Assembly: GCA_021030905.1 (NCBI GenBank)
Contig: JAGFMI010000003.1
Location: forward strand, 992,001-1,056,000
DNA from: Pyrenula massariospora
Taxonomy: Eukaryota; Ascomycota; Eurotiomycetes; Pyrenulales; Pyrenulaceae
Direction of reading: 5' to 3'
Length of the DNA: 64,000 nt
The translations under genes were made by a program, and so were the position numbers. This document shows, one piece after another, positions 34,999-43,653 of this stretch (within the stretch, counting starts at the first letter, position 1; each line of letters begins with the position of its first letter). The notes beneath the pieces were generated by a model. The model saw nothing but the letters and a program-made list of their open reading frames with translations. It did not search any database and was not told where the DNA came from.

Positions 34999-37283
34999 CT
35001 AGGTATCCCGATGCTTTGCCACGAGTTGCCGGAACGCTTCTTGAAATCCCTGTGGAGGAGATGGACGAGCCACCGCGATCTCCAATGCCGTCTTCCCATT
35101 TGCGTCTTTTGCGTCCCACTTAATACCGTCTATCTCTGCATCGATCAGGATCTGAATTGTTTCGACGTCAGCTTCCAACGCAGCTGCGTGCGCGATTGAA
35201 GTCCCGGCGTTGTTGACGTGGAGGTGATTTGCATTCTTGTGCAGCAGTAAGCGAAGGAAACCATGGCTGTCGTGGTAGATGGTCTCGAAAAGAGGCGTGT
35301 CGCCGTATTTTCCGGTCTGTTCTATGTCGGCGCCTTTTTCAAGGAGCAAGAGACCAACCTCGACCTTGTTTGCTATGGCGGCTCCGATGAAAGGTGTGAT
35401 TTCTTGCTTGTTCCTACAATGAATCGAAGCTCCGGCCTGCAGCAACAGTTTTACTAGTGCGAGGTCATTCTGATGAGTACTTGCATAATGAAGAGCTTGA
35501 TTTCCGCCATCATTCTTCTGTACGACTTTGGCACCTGCCAAAATCAGGAGTTCTAGTGTCCGCAAACTACCTGAGGAAGCTCCGAACATGAGCGGTGTTG
35601 TCCCGGCTCGGTCTTGTACGTCTGTCTCGGCACCCGCGTCCAAGAGTTGCTGGACTTCTTCATGCTTCCCTATTCTTGCCGCCCAGTGAAGAGGGGTCCG
35701 GTCTTTGAGATCCCGGACATTTACTTGGGATTGATGGTCGGCACTCTGCAGTTCTGTGGTAAGCTTCAGAGGATAGATACTCAATATGACCTTGTGCAAG
35801 TGAGATAGCTCCCACGTTTCGAAAATGTCATTCTCAGGAAAGATTTGTCTGAGTTCATCAGCTTCTTTAGGATCGCCCTCCCATGTAAGGATGTACTCCC
35901 AGGCTATTTGATGCGGGGAGCTACTCTGCGGATCAGCCACAATTTCACAACAATGGAGTGTATTTGCTTACATATTCCTCTGGTCTATGACATGAGGGTC
36001 GGCTCCGGCAGTTATCAGGAATTTGCAGGTGTCGATCTGTTTATGTAACACTGCGTACTGCCGAATCGTCAGTTTCATACAGAGTTTTTTGTCAAAAACC
36101 AAAAAACTCAATATACCACGTACGTGTAGTGCTGTCCGTCCATAATCAGGGTCAACATCCGTAAGGGAGGCGATCTTCTTGTCTAGCAGGAGTCTGAGTC
36201 CATAAGTATTTCCAGTCAATGCTGGTCGTAGGATATTGTCGTCTCTCCCCCAAGCGACGACCCTTGCAAAAGAAAGCCCAAAAACTGGGTCACCAACTGA
36301 TGTAGTTGCTGCTACAAAATGTACAGCACGCGCCATGAACCATTGAGGAAAGCAATAAAAGACGTCTAAAGCACGGTTTATGCGAGCTTTGCAAGTTGTA
36401 TTGCTACAGCCAGATGCCACAACAGGTATTCCAGAATAACCCACGAAGAGTGTTCCGAGCAATGCTTTCATGAATGAGGGCGTCTGATATGAGGTTGAAA
36501 AATGGCAGCTACAGTCGCAAGACAACTTGTTACAGGTATTTCTACGGCCTTGAACGAATCGGATCGAGTTTGAGCTGTCTTGATATGACAGAGAAGATTT
36601 GGAATTTTGAAGTAAAAGGCGTTCTGGGACCTGAAGCGCATCTGTATACTTTATCAGAAATCAGCAAAATTTTCATTAGGAAATTGACTTTTTAACTCAG
36701 CTGTAGGTACTTCTTGGTCGTTGGAACGGCCTAAATCCGTCCTGGTAGCCTTACTAGATGTTACTGTAGAGTACTCAGATTGGATAGTGATGTCTCGAAC
36801 AAGTATGCTTGTACAGCCCCACAGATGTAAGTGATACTTGCCTCGGGTATTATTTACTTACGGAACTCACAAGGTGCCAATGCTAAGTATTTCTTGTAAT
36901 TCACACCTTGCTTTCATCAAAACTTTTCGTGTTCTGCTGACACGCCCTTTTTCTCGCAACCAATTGTACTTCAATCGCCCGCGATTTGTTCCATTAAAGG
37001 ATTTTTTTATTAACTCTTCTAAATCTGTCAATCCAACCTTCATTGCATTAAGCTTTCTCTCAGTCGCAGCCGTTATGCTTGGTTGGACTCGAGCTTCTTT
37101 TTCGAAGGTAGGATAAAGTGTATCGAGCAATCCTTGAATCTCGACTACTTCGTTGTTCAGCTGTGCAATTTCATCGGGAGCATTGCGCCAATTCCGGATG
37201 GCACTCTGCAGGGCTTGGGCGCAGGCTGTTGATGCTGATAGAATGGTCAACGCACTAGCTGCAGCTGACAGTGGATCGGCCAT
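34999..37283 (-). CDS. HeLo-like N-terminal domain plus ankyrin-repeat protein
   Basis: Five exons: 37283-36871, 36807-36711, 36648-36124, 36057-35972 and 35923-34999. Introns are 63, 62, 66 and 48 bp, all phase-consistent. The sum divides by three and gives 681 residues. Residues 1-137 start MADPLSAAASALTILSAS and form the helical N-terminal domain seen on many fungal STAND proteins (HeLo-like/Helo_like_N group, often membrane-acting or signalling). A Cys-rich middle follows (CDCSCHF, then SFMKALLGTLFVGYSGIPVV), a module regular in fungal ankyrin proteins. Then come about eight ankyrin repeats from residue 335 (DPDYGRTALH, RTPLHWAARIGKHEEVQQLL, TTPLMFGASSG, QALHYASTHQ, NGKTALEIAVA). No NACHT lies between. 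A role as effector or sensor in allorecognition is inferred from architecture and from the HET neighbours. Confidence 0.85.
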
Positions 37284-37700
37284 TGCTCGTGTGGATTATG
37301 GGTGAGCACGCTTCAAATTTCGGTATATTAGATGAACAAAACCAAGGCTCTATGCTGCGTGGGGTTCAGTCAGGCAACAGTGACCGATACTATATGTTGC
37401 CAATACCGGTCCGCTCCGGTCGGCTTTATCGGCTCGTCGGGGCCCTCAAGGCCGGAATAGGTCGACGGCGGATTGCTATCAGTCCCTTTTACGAATCAGG
37501 GCGTAGTCTTAATATTGTATAGAGTTCGCATGAAGAAGCTATATATTGGCGATTATCCTCTTCACTGATTCGTATGGCTAGCTGACGGGCTGGGGCTTCA
37601 GGCTTTTGCTGCCCCAGGCGGCTGCCGCTCCCTGGCTGGGGGGGGGGGGGTAGTGTTTTTGCAGGGAGCCCAGATTTTGACTATCCATGCCTCGAAACTG
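37284..37700. other. upstream region of the ankyrin gene; poly-G tract
   Basis: The promoter side of the ankyrin gene. It holds a run of about 13 consecutive G at about 37638-37650 next to a GC-rich stretch (37590-37640). No gene was seen. Confidence 0.5.
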
Positions 37701-38885
37701 ATCCCTCGTAGACATCTATATAAAGGCGCGATATCCACTAAGGAAGGAAAGACACACGCTCATAAGGCGTGAATGTTTGATGAAAGTAGGGGGCCATTTG
37801 TGGGGCTCAGCGTGGGTGATGGGGATGAACAAGCAGTTGAGCAGGAACAAAAAAGGGTGTCTATCCTAAGCACCTTAAAATGACACTGAACCGAAGTCAA
37901 GTCCGATCCCATAATAGCTACAGTGTTCCGCAACAAGTTTGGGGATGAAGCAAAAACCACCCCTTATTTTAAAACTTAGATAATTACCCCAAATAATTAA
38001 AATTATTTAATAAAACTAGTTTTGATAGATACTTTAATAAGTTAATTATTAGTTATAAATTTTAAATTTAAAAAATATAATATATAGCTTCAGCAATAAA
38101 ATTTATAAAACTTGGAAAATTTAGTAAAAAATTGAAAATTTTAAATTTAATATAATTACTATATATTAACAGCTACTAAGAACTTTTATATATATAAATT
38201 GAAATTTATATCAAAATTAATTTGTATAAAGATTTTGATGATTAGTTTATAATAAATTAATAAAATTATAATTTAATAAAAAAAAATTCTCTTACACTTC
38301 TACATACAAATTTTGAAAATTTTCAAGTTTTCTGTTTAAAGTCACTAAGTTTAAAAATTAATAACTTTTTATTTAATTAATAAACTTTATTTGAGATTTT
38401 CATATTATATAAATTAAACTCACCATTTTATTCTTTATATATAAAAGTATTTATAGAAATAGCTATAAATAGTAATAAAATAGATTAAAGTAAAGCTAAG
38501 TTTACACCAAAATTTTAAATTATTATATCTTTATGGATATTTAGAATTTTAATTTTAAAATTTTTACAAAAATATATTAAAATATAATAAATATAATGTA
38601 TAATTATTATATATTATTTCCTATTCAGTTTAGTTGTTTTTTAAAATTAAAGTGTGATGGGGCCGTTTTGAAATTTCCCCAAACTTGTTGCGTAGTACTG
38701 TAGGCCCCATTCTTCAGCCTCAATGAGCCTCGGAGAACTCAGTAAGGCTGACACTATCTGTATAGAGTAAAGCCACCCTGATTGACCATGCCCTACAAAA
38801 GAGGTACATCTGCCGCCAAGAATGATGGGTTCACGAGGTCCTTCGGTCCTACACTTAGCCCCATGTTTGGGCACTCCACCTACGG
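37701..38885. repeat. unclassified duplicated segment, copy 2, interrupted by a transposon
   Basis: This segment matches copy 1 at both ends (37707-37790 and 38785-38875). Between them it has a 780-bp AT-rich element with terminal inverted repeats. The element therefore probably landed in this copy after duplication. Confidence 0.45.
37921..38700. mobile_element. decayed Tc1/mariner-type element with TIRs and TA target duplication
   Basis: The ends are inverted repeats: CAGTGTTCCGCAACAAGTTT on the left (37921) and the reverse complement of CAGTACTACGCAACAAGTTT on the right, ending 38700. A perfect 16-base core is CGCAACAAGTTTGGGG. A TA dinucleotide flanks both ends, the target duplication of the Tc1/mariner/pogo group. 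The inside (37960-38645) is about 85-90 percent A+T and has no transposase frame. The 780-bp length is about half that of an active element. It is either a RIP-eroded deletion derivative or a non-autonomous element. Confidence 0.75.
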
Positions 38886-38887
38886 CG

Positions 38888-39033
38888 TCCCTTGCTAATC
38901 GGTAATGGGCAACTTTTCCGCGTCCCTATAAAGTAGGCCTTGCGCCCCTATAAAACGGGCTATGTTACCCCGCACGCGCCGGGAACTGGGCGCCCCTTAG
39001 AAAAAAACTTGCCCATTACCGACTAGTAAGGGA
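38888..39033. mobile_element. MITE, family M1, copy 1 (146 bp)
   Basis: Terminal inverted repeats: left TCCCTTGCTAATCGGTAATG, and on the right the reverse complement of TCCCTTACTAGTCGGTAATG, continuing as GGCAA. A TA follows the right end. The left flank is CG, so that half of the target duplication appears changed. The inside is GC-rich and non-coding. It shares its ends with the copy at 43243-43462. Confidence 0.7.
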
Positions 39034-39324
39034 TAGACGATGCCCTTTTCCGCAACAAAGTTGCTACCGCTTGGCAGTCCGCCACGTTTGAAATCCACGT
39101 AACCCCTGAGCCATTCTCCGTCCATCACTACTCTGTGGGCTGGTGAGTCAGGTGTCGCACGGCGTGCGACGTTGGGGGCTCACAGCGCGCGTGGTATGAC
39201 AATTGCATGTGCCAATTACGAGGATTTCAATTCAATAAGCGCCATCTTCAAAAAGGTCAAGAAACACGGTATATGTCAAGCTTATAAGCGTGAAACGCTT
39301 TCAAGGTACTCCTCTTCGGGTTTA

Positions 39325-40053
39325 ATGTCTTCCTCTACGATGCAAACTTTATATTGCGAACCCATTTGCACGGTTGCAGAAATTCCAGGGTTATACATCT
39401 CTGAGTAAGTGCAGCCCAAATGAAATCAGAATGAGAGATTAACAAAGGGAAGTATAACAATTCCACGCTCAGCGAGCCTTCTTCGAAAGCATGAAATCAC
39501 TCACCTGCTGAGTTTGACGAGCCAGAGGGATTTACCTACGGTAGAGAATGACATGGGCATTCAACACCAGCATTTTCCTATGGAGGACAGTCCTTTTGAA
39601 GACATCTTAATGGCATTGGAGGGCTTATGTGCTTGGATTGACAATGCACTTGTCACGACAATATGTAAGCCCAAGGTGCTTGTCCATTGTATGCAAGGGG
39701 TGTCTCGTAGTGGCGCTATCATCGTCGCGCTCCTGATGCGCGGTTGCTCATTAGATTACGAGTCAGCACTCGCCCTCGCGAGGAAGTCTCGCGCTATTAT
39801 TGCGCCTAATTCCGGGTTTGCAGATCAGCTTCGTTTGTGGCAAGAGATGAACTACTCGATCTCTGAAGTTGATGGCGTTGGCCTGCGAAAGACAAAGTTA
39901 CAATATGAAGAATGGAGGAGAGACCGAGGCGTCCTCCTTACAAGGGAGGAAGAGATGAGACACGAGGCGATAAGGATTTCCATGGAGGATATGGCGATAA
40001 GATATGGCAACTTAAGGCAGGGAATAGAAAGGACGTCAACAGGGGATCAATAA
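39325..40053 (+). CDS. dual-specificity protein phosphatase
   Basis: Two exons, 39325-39404 and 39477-40053, with a 72-bp intron (GTAAGT...GCGAG). The sum divides by three and gives 218 residues. The fold runs AEIPGLYIS, LLRKHEITHLLSLTS, the acidic loop FPMEDSPFEDIL and the P-loop HCMQGVSRSG with nucleophile Cys98 and its Arg (HCx5R). The general-acid Asp lies in the FPMED loop. Such enzymes remove phosphate from Tyr and Ser/Thr of MAP kinases or other substrates. A charged C-terminal tail of about 60 residues follows (RRDRGVLLTREEEMRHEA). The acceptor at 39475-39476 was chosen over an earlier CAG because only it keeps phase. The substrate is unknown. It lies between MITE debris and a dispersed repeat. 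Confidence 0.85.
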
Positions 40054-40149
40054 TGTCATAAGTGCTAAGGCTCACGTGGCTGCGCAAGCCTCAGAGGCTG
40101 GAGCACTGAAAGAAGCCGCATGCGGCCGAGGCACTGGAGGTTAGAGTAC

Positions 40150-40640
40150 TGTACGGAAGCCGATGGACAACACGCTGCCAACCTAATTTTAGCGTCGAAG
40201 GTGCGTGTTTTTAGAGATACTCTTAGCGGTGCCCCCTAAAGGCACACCCGAAGGCCACTGCACCCTCAAAGCACTCTCCAGGGGCGCTCCTAGAGACACA
40301 CCCCCAAGAGGCACCCTCTAAAGGCATCCTTAAGGGTAATCCTCAGAATACCTTTAAAGGCAGACAACAGAACATCTTCTACCTTATATATATATTGTAA
40401 TATTAAAGATACGCCTAAATAATCTCGTCACTCATATCTATATCTATATCTATATGTATGAGATAAATGGCACTATCCAGCCTGCCCCTAAAAACACCTC
40501 TAGGATTAACCCCGAGGATGCCTCCAAAGATGCCCCGAGAGATATTCTTAAAGGGTGCCTTTGCAGGGCGCCTCTAGGGGGGTTATAAACAGACTCGCAG
40601 AGATACGCACTCTCAGCGCACAGTAAAGTTAAATTTAAGG
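40150..40640. repeat. dispersed repeat R1, copy 1, with short degenerate internal units
   Basis: The head (40151-40215: GGAAGCCGATGGACAACA, then GCTGCCAA and GCGTCGAAGG) matches heads at 42512 and 52102. The body is a string of degenerate 12-16-base units of the form CCTCTAAAGGCAYMC (40227-40350 and 40488-40575). Its tail (TTATAAACAG and CACTCTCAGCGCACAGTAAA) matches the tail of the 52-kb copy. A (TATCTA)n microsatellite lies at 40434-40458. The element class is unknown. Confidence 0.55.
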
Positions 40641-40914
40641 CAGCATGGCACCTATCGTCTTCCGTGATCGTGGTAGCCCATTCCGGTAAATGATCGGGAT
40701 GAGGGACGCCACGATTTCTTACCCCAGCCTCGAAAGCTTTTCCAACAACTCAGATGGCGTCCAGTCACATAATGGCGCTCAATTACACTCTGAATTTGGC
40801 ATCGACGAACGATTTAGATAGATAGAGAGGTAGCAGCTACAAGGGAAAATAGCGACTGTAAATGAGCTATGATATATCCAGCAATTGCAAATATGGGAAC
40901 GAGTGTGACGCGCT

Positions 40915-41568
40915 TTAAACGCCCGTGTGAACCTCCAAAGCACTGAGAATTGCTCTCCTTTCCAACAGCTTGCTTGCCCAGGCTGACAATTTGGGAAAAT
41001 CAACTTTCAAGCCCGCAATGAAATTTCCCGCCCAACGATACAACACAAATAAGTAAGCATCGGCGGCGGTAAATGAATTTCCCACTGCATACGTCGTCCT
41101 AGCTGCACGCATTTTGCTTTCTATCAACGCGAAGCTCTGCTCGAGATTCTTTACCGCCTTGTCTCGAATGGCAGGGTGTAGCTTCGGGTCATCAACGAGT
41201 CTTTCCGGCCTGAAGAGTCCGCCATATGCTTGGCCATGTACCACTCCTCCAAGATAATTGAGCCACTCATACACACGGACAGTGTCCAGAGTCGTTTGTC
41301 CAAGGAATTTCAGGTCAGGTGCCAGGGATGAGATGGCAGTCACGATCGCCGGAATCTCCGTGATAATTTGGTCGTTCATTTTCAAAACCGGCACTCGCTT
41401 TTTCGGATTGAGAGCCTTGAACTCTTCCGTGAACCGCTCGTCTTTAGCCATGTCGACCTCGGCAAGAACAAGTTCAAAGTCGAGCTCTGCCTCAATGAGC
41501 AAAATATGCGGCGCGATAGAACACGCTTGGGGCGAATACCAAAGTGTTAATGAAGGTACCGAAGTCAT
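40915..41568 (-). CDS. glutathione S-transferase, bacterial Beta-class-like
   Basis: Intron-free gene for 217 residues. The N-terminal thioredoxin fold begins LTLWYSPQACSIAPHILLIE. This is the Beta-class signature, with Cys16 at the place of catalytic Cys10 of bacterial GstA. NPKKRVPVL gives the cis-Pro loop, and TEIPAIVTAI the glutathione gamma-Glu site. The helical C-terminal domain includes NSFTAADAYLFVLYRWA with its N-capping box. The enzyme would conjugate glutathione or act as a peroxidase on stress compounds, in the cytosol. Lack of introns and the Beta-class pattern fit old bacterial origin, though such GSTs are known in other fungi. It is flanked on both sides by repeat-rich DNA. Confidence 0.88.
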   Translation of the reverse strand: MTSVPSLTLWYSPQACSIAPHILLIEAELDFELVLAEVDMAKDERFTEEFKALNPKKRVPVLKMNDQIITEIPAIVTAISSLAPDLKFLGQTTLDTVRVYEWLNYLGGVVHGQAYGGLFRPERLVDDPKLHPAIRDKAVKNLEQSFALIESKMRAARTTYAVGNSFTAADAYLFVLYRWAGNFIAGLKVDFPKLSAWASKLLERRAILSALEVHTGV

Positions 41569-41740
41569 CTTACTGATCCAGTAAAGGCTTATTGATTACG
41601 AAACAACGGCGAATAAAATTATATTTTGGATTTTTCAAACTTGCATGAACTTCGAGAACTTCGCGTATTTATAGTTGATCAATAGGTCGCACTACGAAGG
41701 CATTTGTGGCAGTCTATCATTTCGTAAAGATATCGTCAAG

Positions 41741-41845
41741 TGCAAGGCGCGGATGTCATGTCCAGAGCGGGGATGTCACGTTCAGGGCGCGGATGTCGTA
41801 TGCAGGGTTCGATCCTATATGCAGGTCTTGGATGTCGGATCTCTG
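41741..41845. repeat. short minisatellite, 20-base units
   Basis: Three clear units of 20 bases with consensus GCGSGGATGTCAYGTYCAGG, followed by two degraded ones ending TTGGATGTCGG. The units differ mainly by transitions. Confidence 0.6.
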
Positions 41846-42470
41846 CAGCACACGACAACTATATTTGTGGTAGAAAAGGTCTGCTCTCGGGTGGTTTTTC
41901 CTGAAGCAAATAAGCAATTAATTAGAGATAGTGATTTGAACGATAGAAAGGATACTGAAATTAGTCATACTTAGGATCAGGCCAACCAAGTAAGGTTGAA
42001 GGCTAATTACAAAGCATAAACCCCACGGAATCCGTTAGAACCGGATCGAAATTTCTATACGGCTTGGCGTTAGGGCTTAGTCAGGCATATAAAGGGTCTA
42101 GAACCCCCTTGCCAGCGCCAGCGCAGACTTGGGATAGCGTGGCAACAGATACCGAGAGACCTCCGGGAGAGGTCCGGGGAACTGATTGAATAGCGCTAAT
42201 AGAGAGGAACGATCTCGATACGATAGGTTTCCAAGTACTGACCTAGCAGATTCTATAGAACGAACGCTTATAGCATAGAAAGGGCTTAAGGGACAATTAT
42301 CCCTAAATAGTTAAAGGAAATATAGTTTGGCAGGCCATGTATCCGCAAAAGTTTAAAGCTACAAATTACTAATTATAGATACTATTTATTAGCACTTGTT
42401 AGGCAACCTTGAGTTATATGAATCGCTAAATATTCGTAGTCGTAGCCTCAAGATCAATCTGTCAATAAAA
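41846..42470. other. non-coding stretch, LTR-like in character
   Basis: It has a TATA-like CATATAAAGG (42087-42096), GC-rich short direct repeats (GCCAGCGCCAGCGC near 42112) and an end-like GGGACA at 42289. A solo LTR is possible, but no matching partner, primer-binding site or target duplication was found in the window. Confidence 0.25.
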
Positions 42471-42499
42471 ATATCATTCAATTTTGATATCCCATTGAC

Positions 42500-42670
42500 A
42501 GCTTGGCTCTATAGGTGACATGCTGTCAATTCAATTTTTGCGCTGAAGGAGTCTCTTTAAAATGACCCCCAGAATCTAACCCCGAAAGCACTCCTGGAGG
42601 CAGTCACCAGAGGAATTCTTGTAGATTACCCTAAGGATATCTTTAAGAGTAAACTATAAAGCGCCACAAA
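42500..42670. repeat. dispersed repeat R1, copy 2 (short)
   Basis: The head at 42512-42555 (TGACATGCTGTCAATTCAAT, then GCGCTGAAGG) matches the 52-kb copy closely. The body to about 42660 repeats the degenerate CCC-AA-AGGC units. No tail was recognised, so it may be truncated. Confidence 0.5.
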
Positions 42671-43242
42671 CTTCATATGTACATGTATATATTGAAAAAC
42701 ATGAAAAATTGTACAAAACTTTGAGGGGATACATGGCCTGCAGCAGGCAGGTATGATGTCATATATTGCGCTCCATAGCTTCGTGTCATCATTACTTCAG
42801 CCATTTAAACATTCATAGACCTGGATGGATTTAAACCTTTACAAAATTTGTATTATGCCAATCCAGTGAGACGTGACCCCAATTGATTATTGGAAAGTAA
42901 GATCATTAGGTGGAGAAATGTTGTGCACGATCCATGGATCTTGACACATGCTTAGAAGAAACCGAGAAAGATGATTTTCGTTCATTTACAGAGTTACAGC
43001 CGTAATTTGAACTGCAAACGATATATAGAAAGTTTTTCAAATACCGGTACGGACATACCCATTATCGACCACCAGGAATAAATTGGAGAATGCTACCAAG
43101 GAGACCCATCAAAGCCGAAACCAATACTTTTATCAGATAATGAAAATTTAGAGCAAGTGTGGTGATATATTAAAAAAGATTGTATGTACCACCACCGAAC
43201 CACGAATTTGACTGATAACGATCGATTGATAGTGGAGCCCTA

Positions 43243-43462
43243 TCCCTTACTAGTCGGTAATGGGCTATTTATCCGCAGGGGCGAAAGTTCCAGGTGTGTA
43301 CAGAGTATTTTTTAAAGATTTTAAACTTTTACGGATTTTTAATGTCAGCCTTGTTAGGGCTGAGAGCTTATTATTTAGAGACTGTTAATTTATGTTCTGC
43401 TCTGCACGCGCTTGGAATTTTCGTCCCTGCAGATAAGTGATCCATTACCGACTAGTAAGGGA
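43243..43462. mobile_element. MITE, family M1, copy 2 (220 bp)
   Basis: Terminal inverted repeats of about 63 bases begin TCCCTTACTAGTCGGTAATG on both strands. TA flanks both ends (43241-43242 and 43463-43464). The first 21 bases are perfect. Beyond them the arms differ at about eleven places, all of which I read as transitions. The inside is AT-rich and has no frame. It belongs to the same family as 38888-39033. Confidence 0.8.
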
Positions 43463-43653
43463 TAATCCGGCGCTCAACTTAACCAAGACCCCCAGAAATT
43501 TGCTCTGGAGTTCCATGCGTTGCAATTTCTGCTGCAGCATCTACATCTGCAAATCTTGCTGCTTTCTTACTTGTTCTTGCATCATCGTTTGATTACTTTC
43601 GAGCTTCTGCGCATTGCTTCGGATAGTATTAGTTAGCAAGAGAAAAGGCTTGT

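Noticed and set aside
37638-37650. Poly-G run as telomere or functional motif
   Set aside because: A single homopolymer without repeats of a telomere unit; it may even be a sequencing artefact.
39047-39064. CCGCAACAAAGTTGC near the MITE, similar to the Tc1-type TIR
   Set aside because: It is a short self-palindrome without a partner end or TA-flanked element.
41800-41830. GGTTCGATCC string like a tRNA T-loop
   Set aside because: No acceptor stem, D-arm or anticodon arm can be drawn around it; it belongs to the minisatellite.
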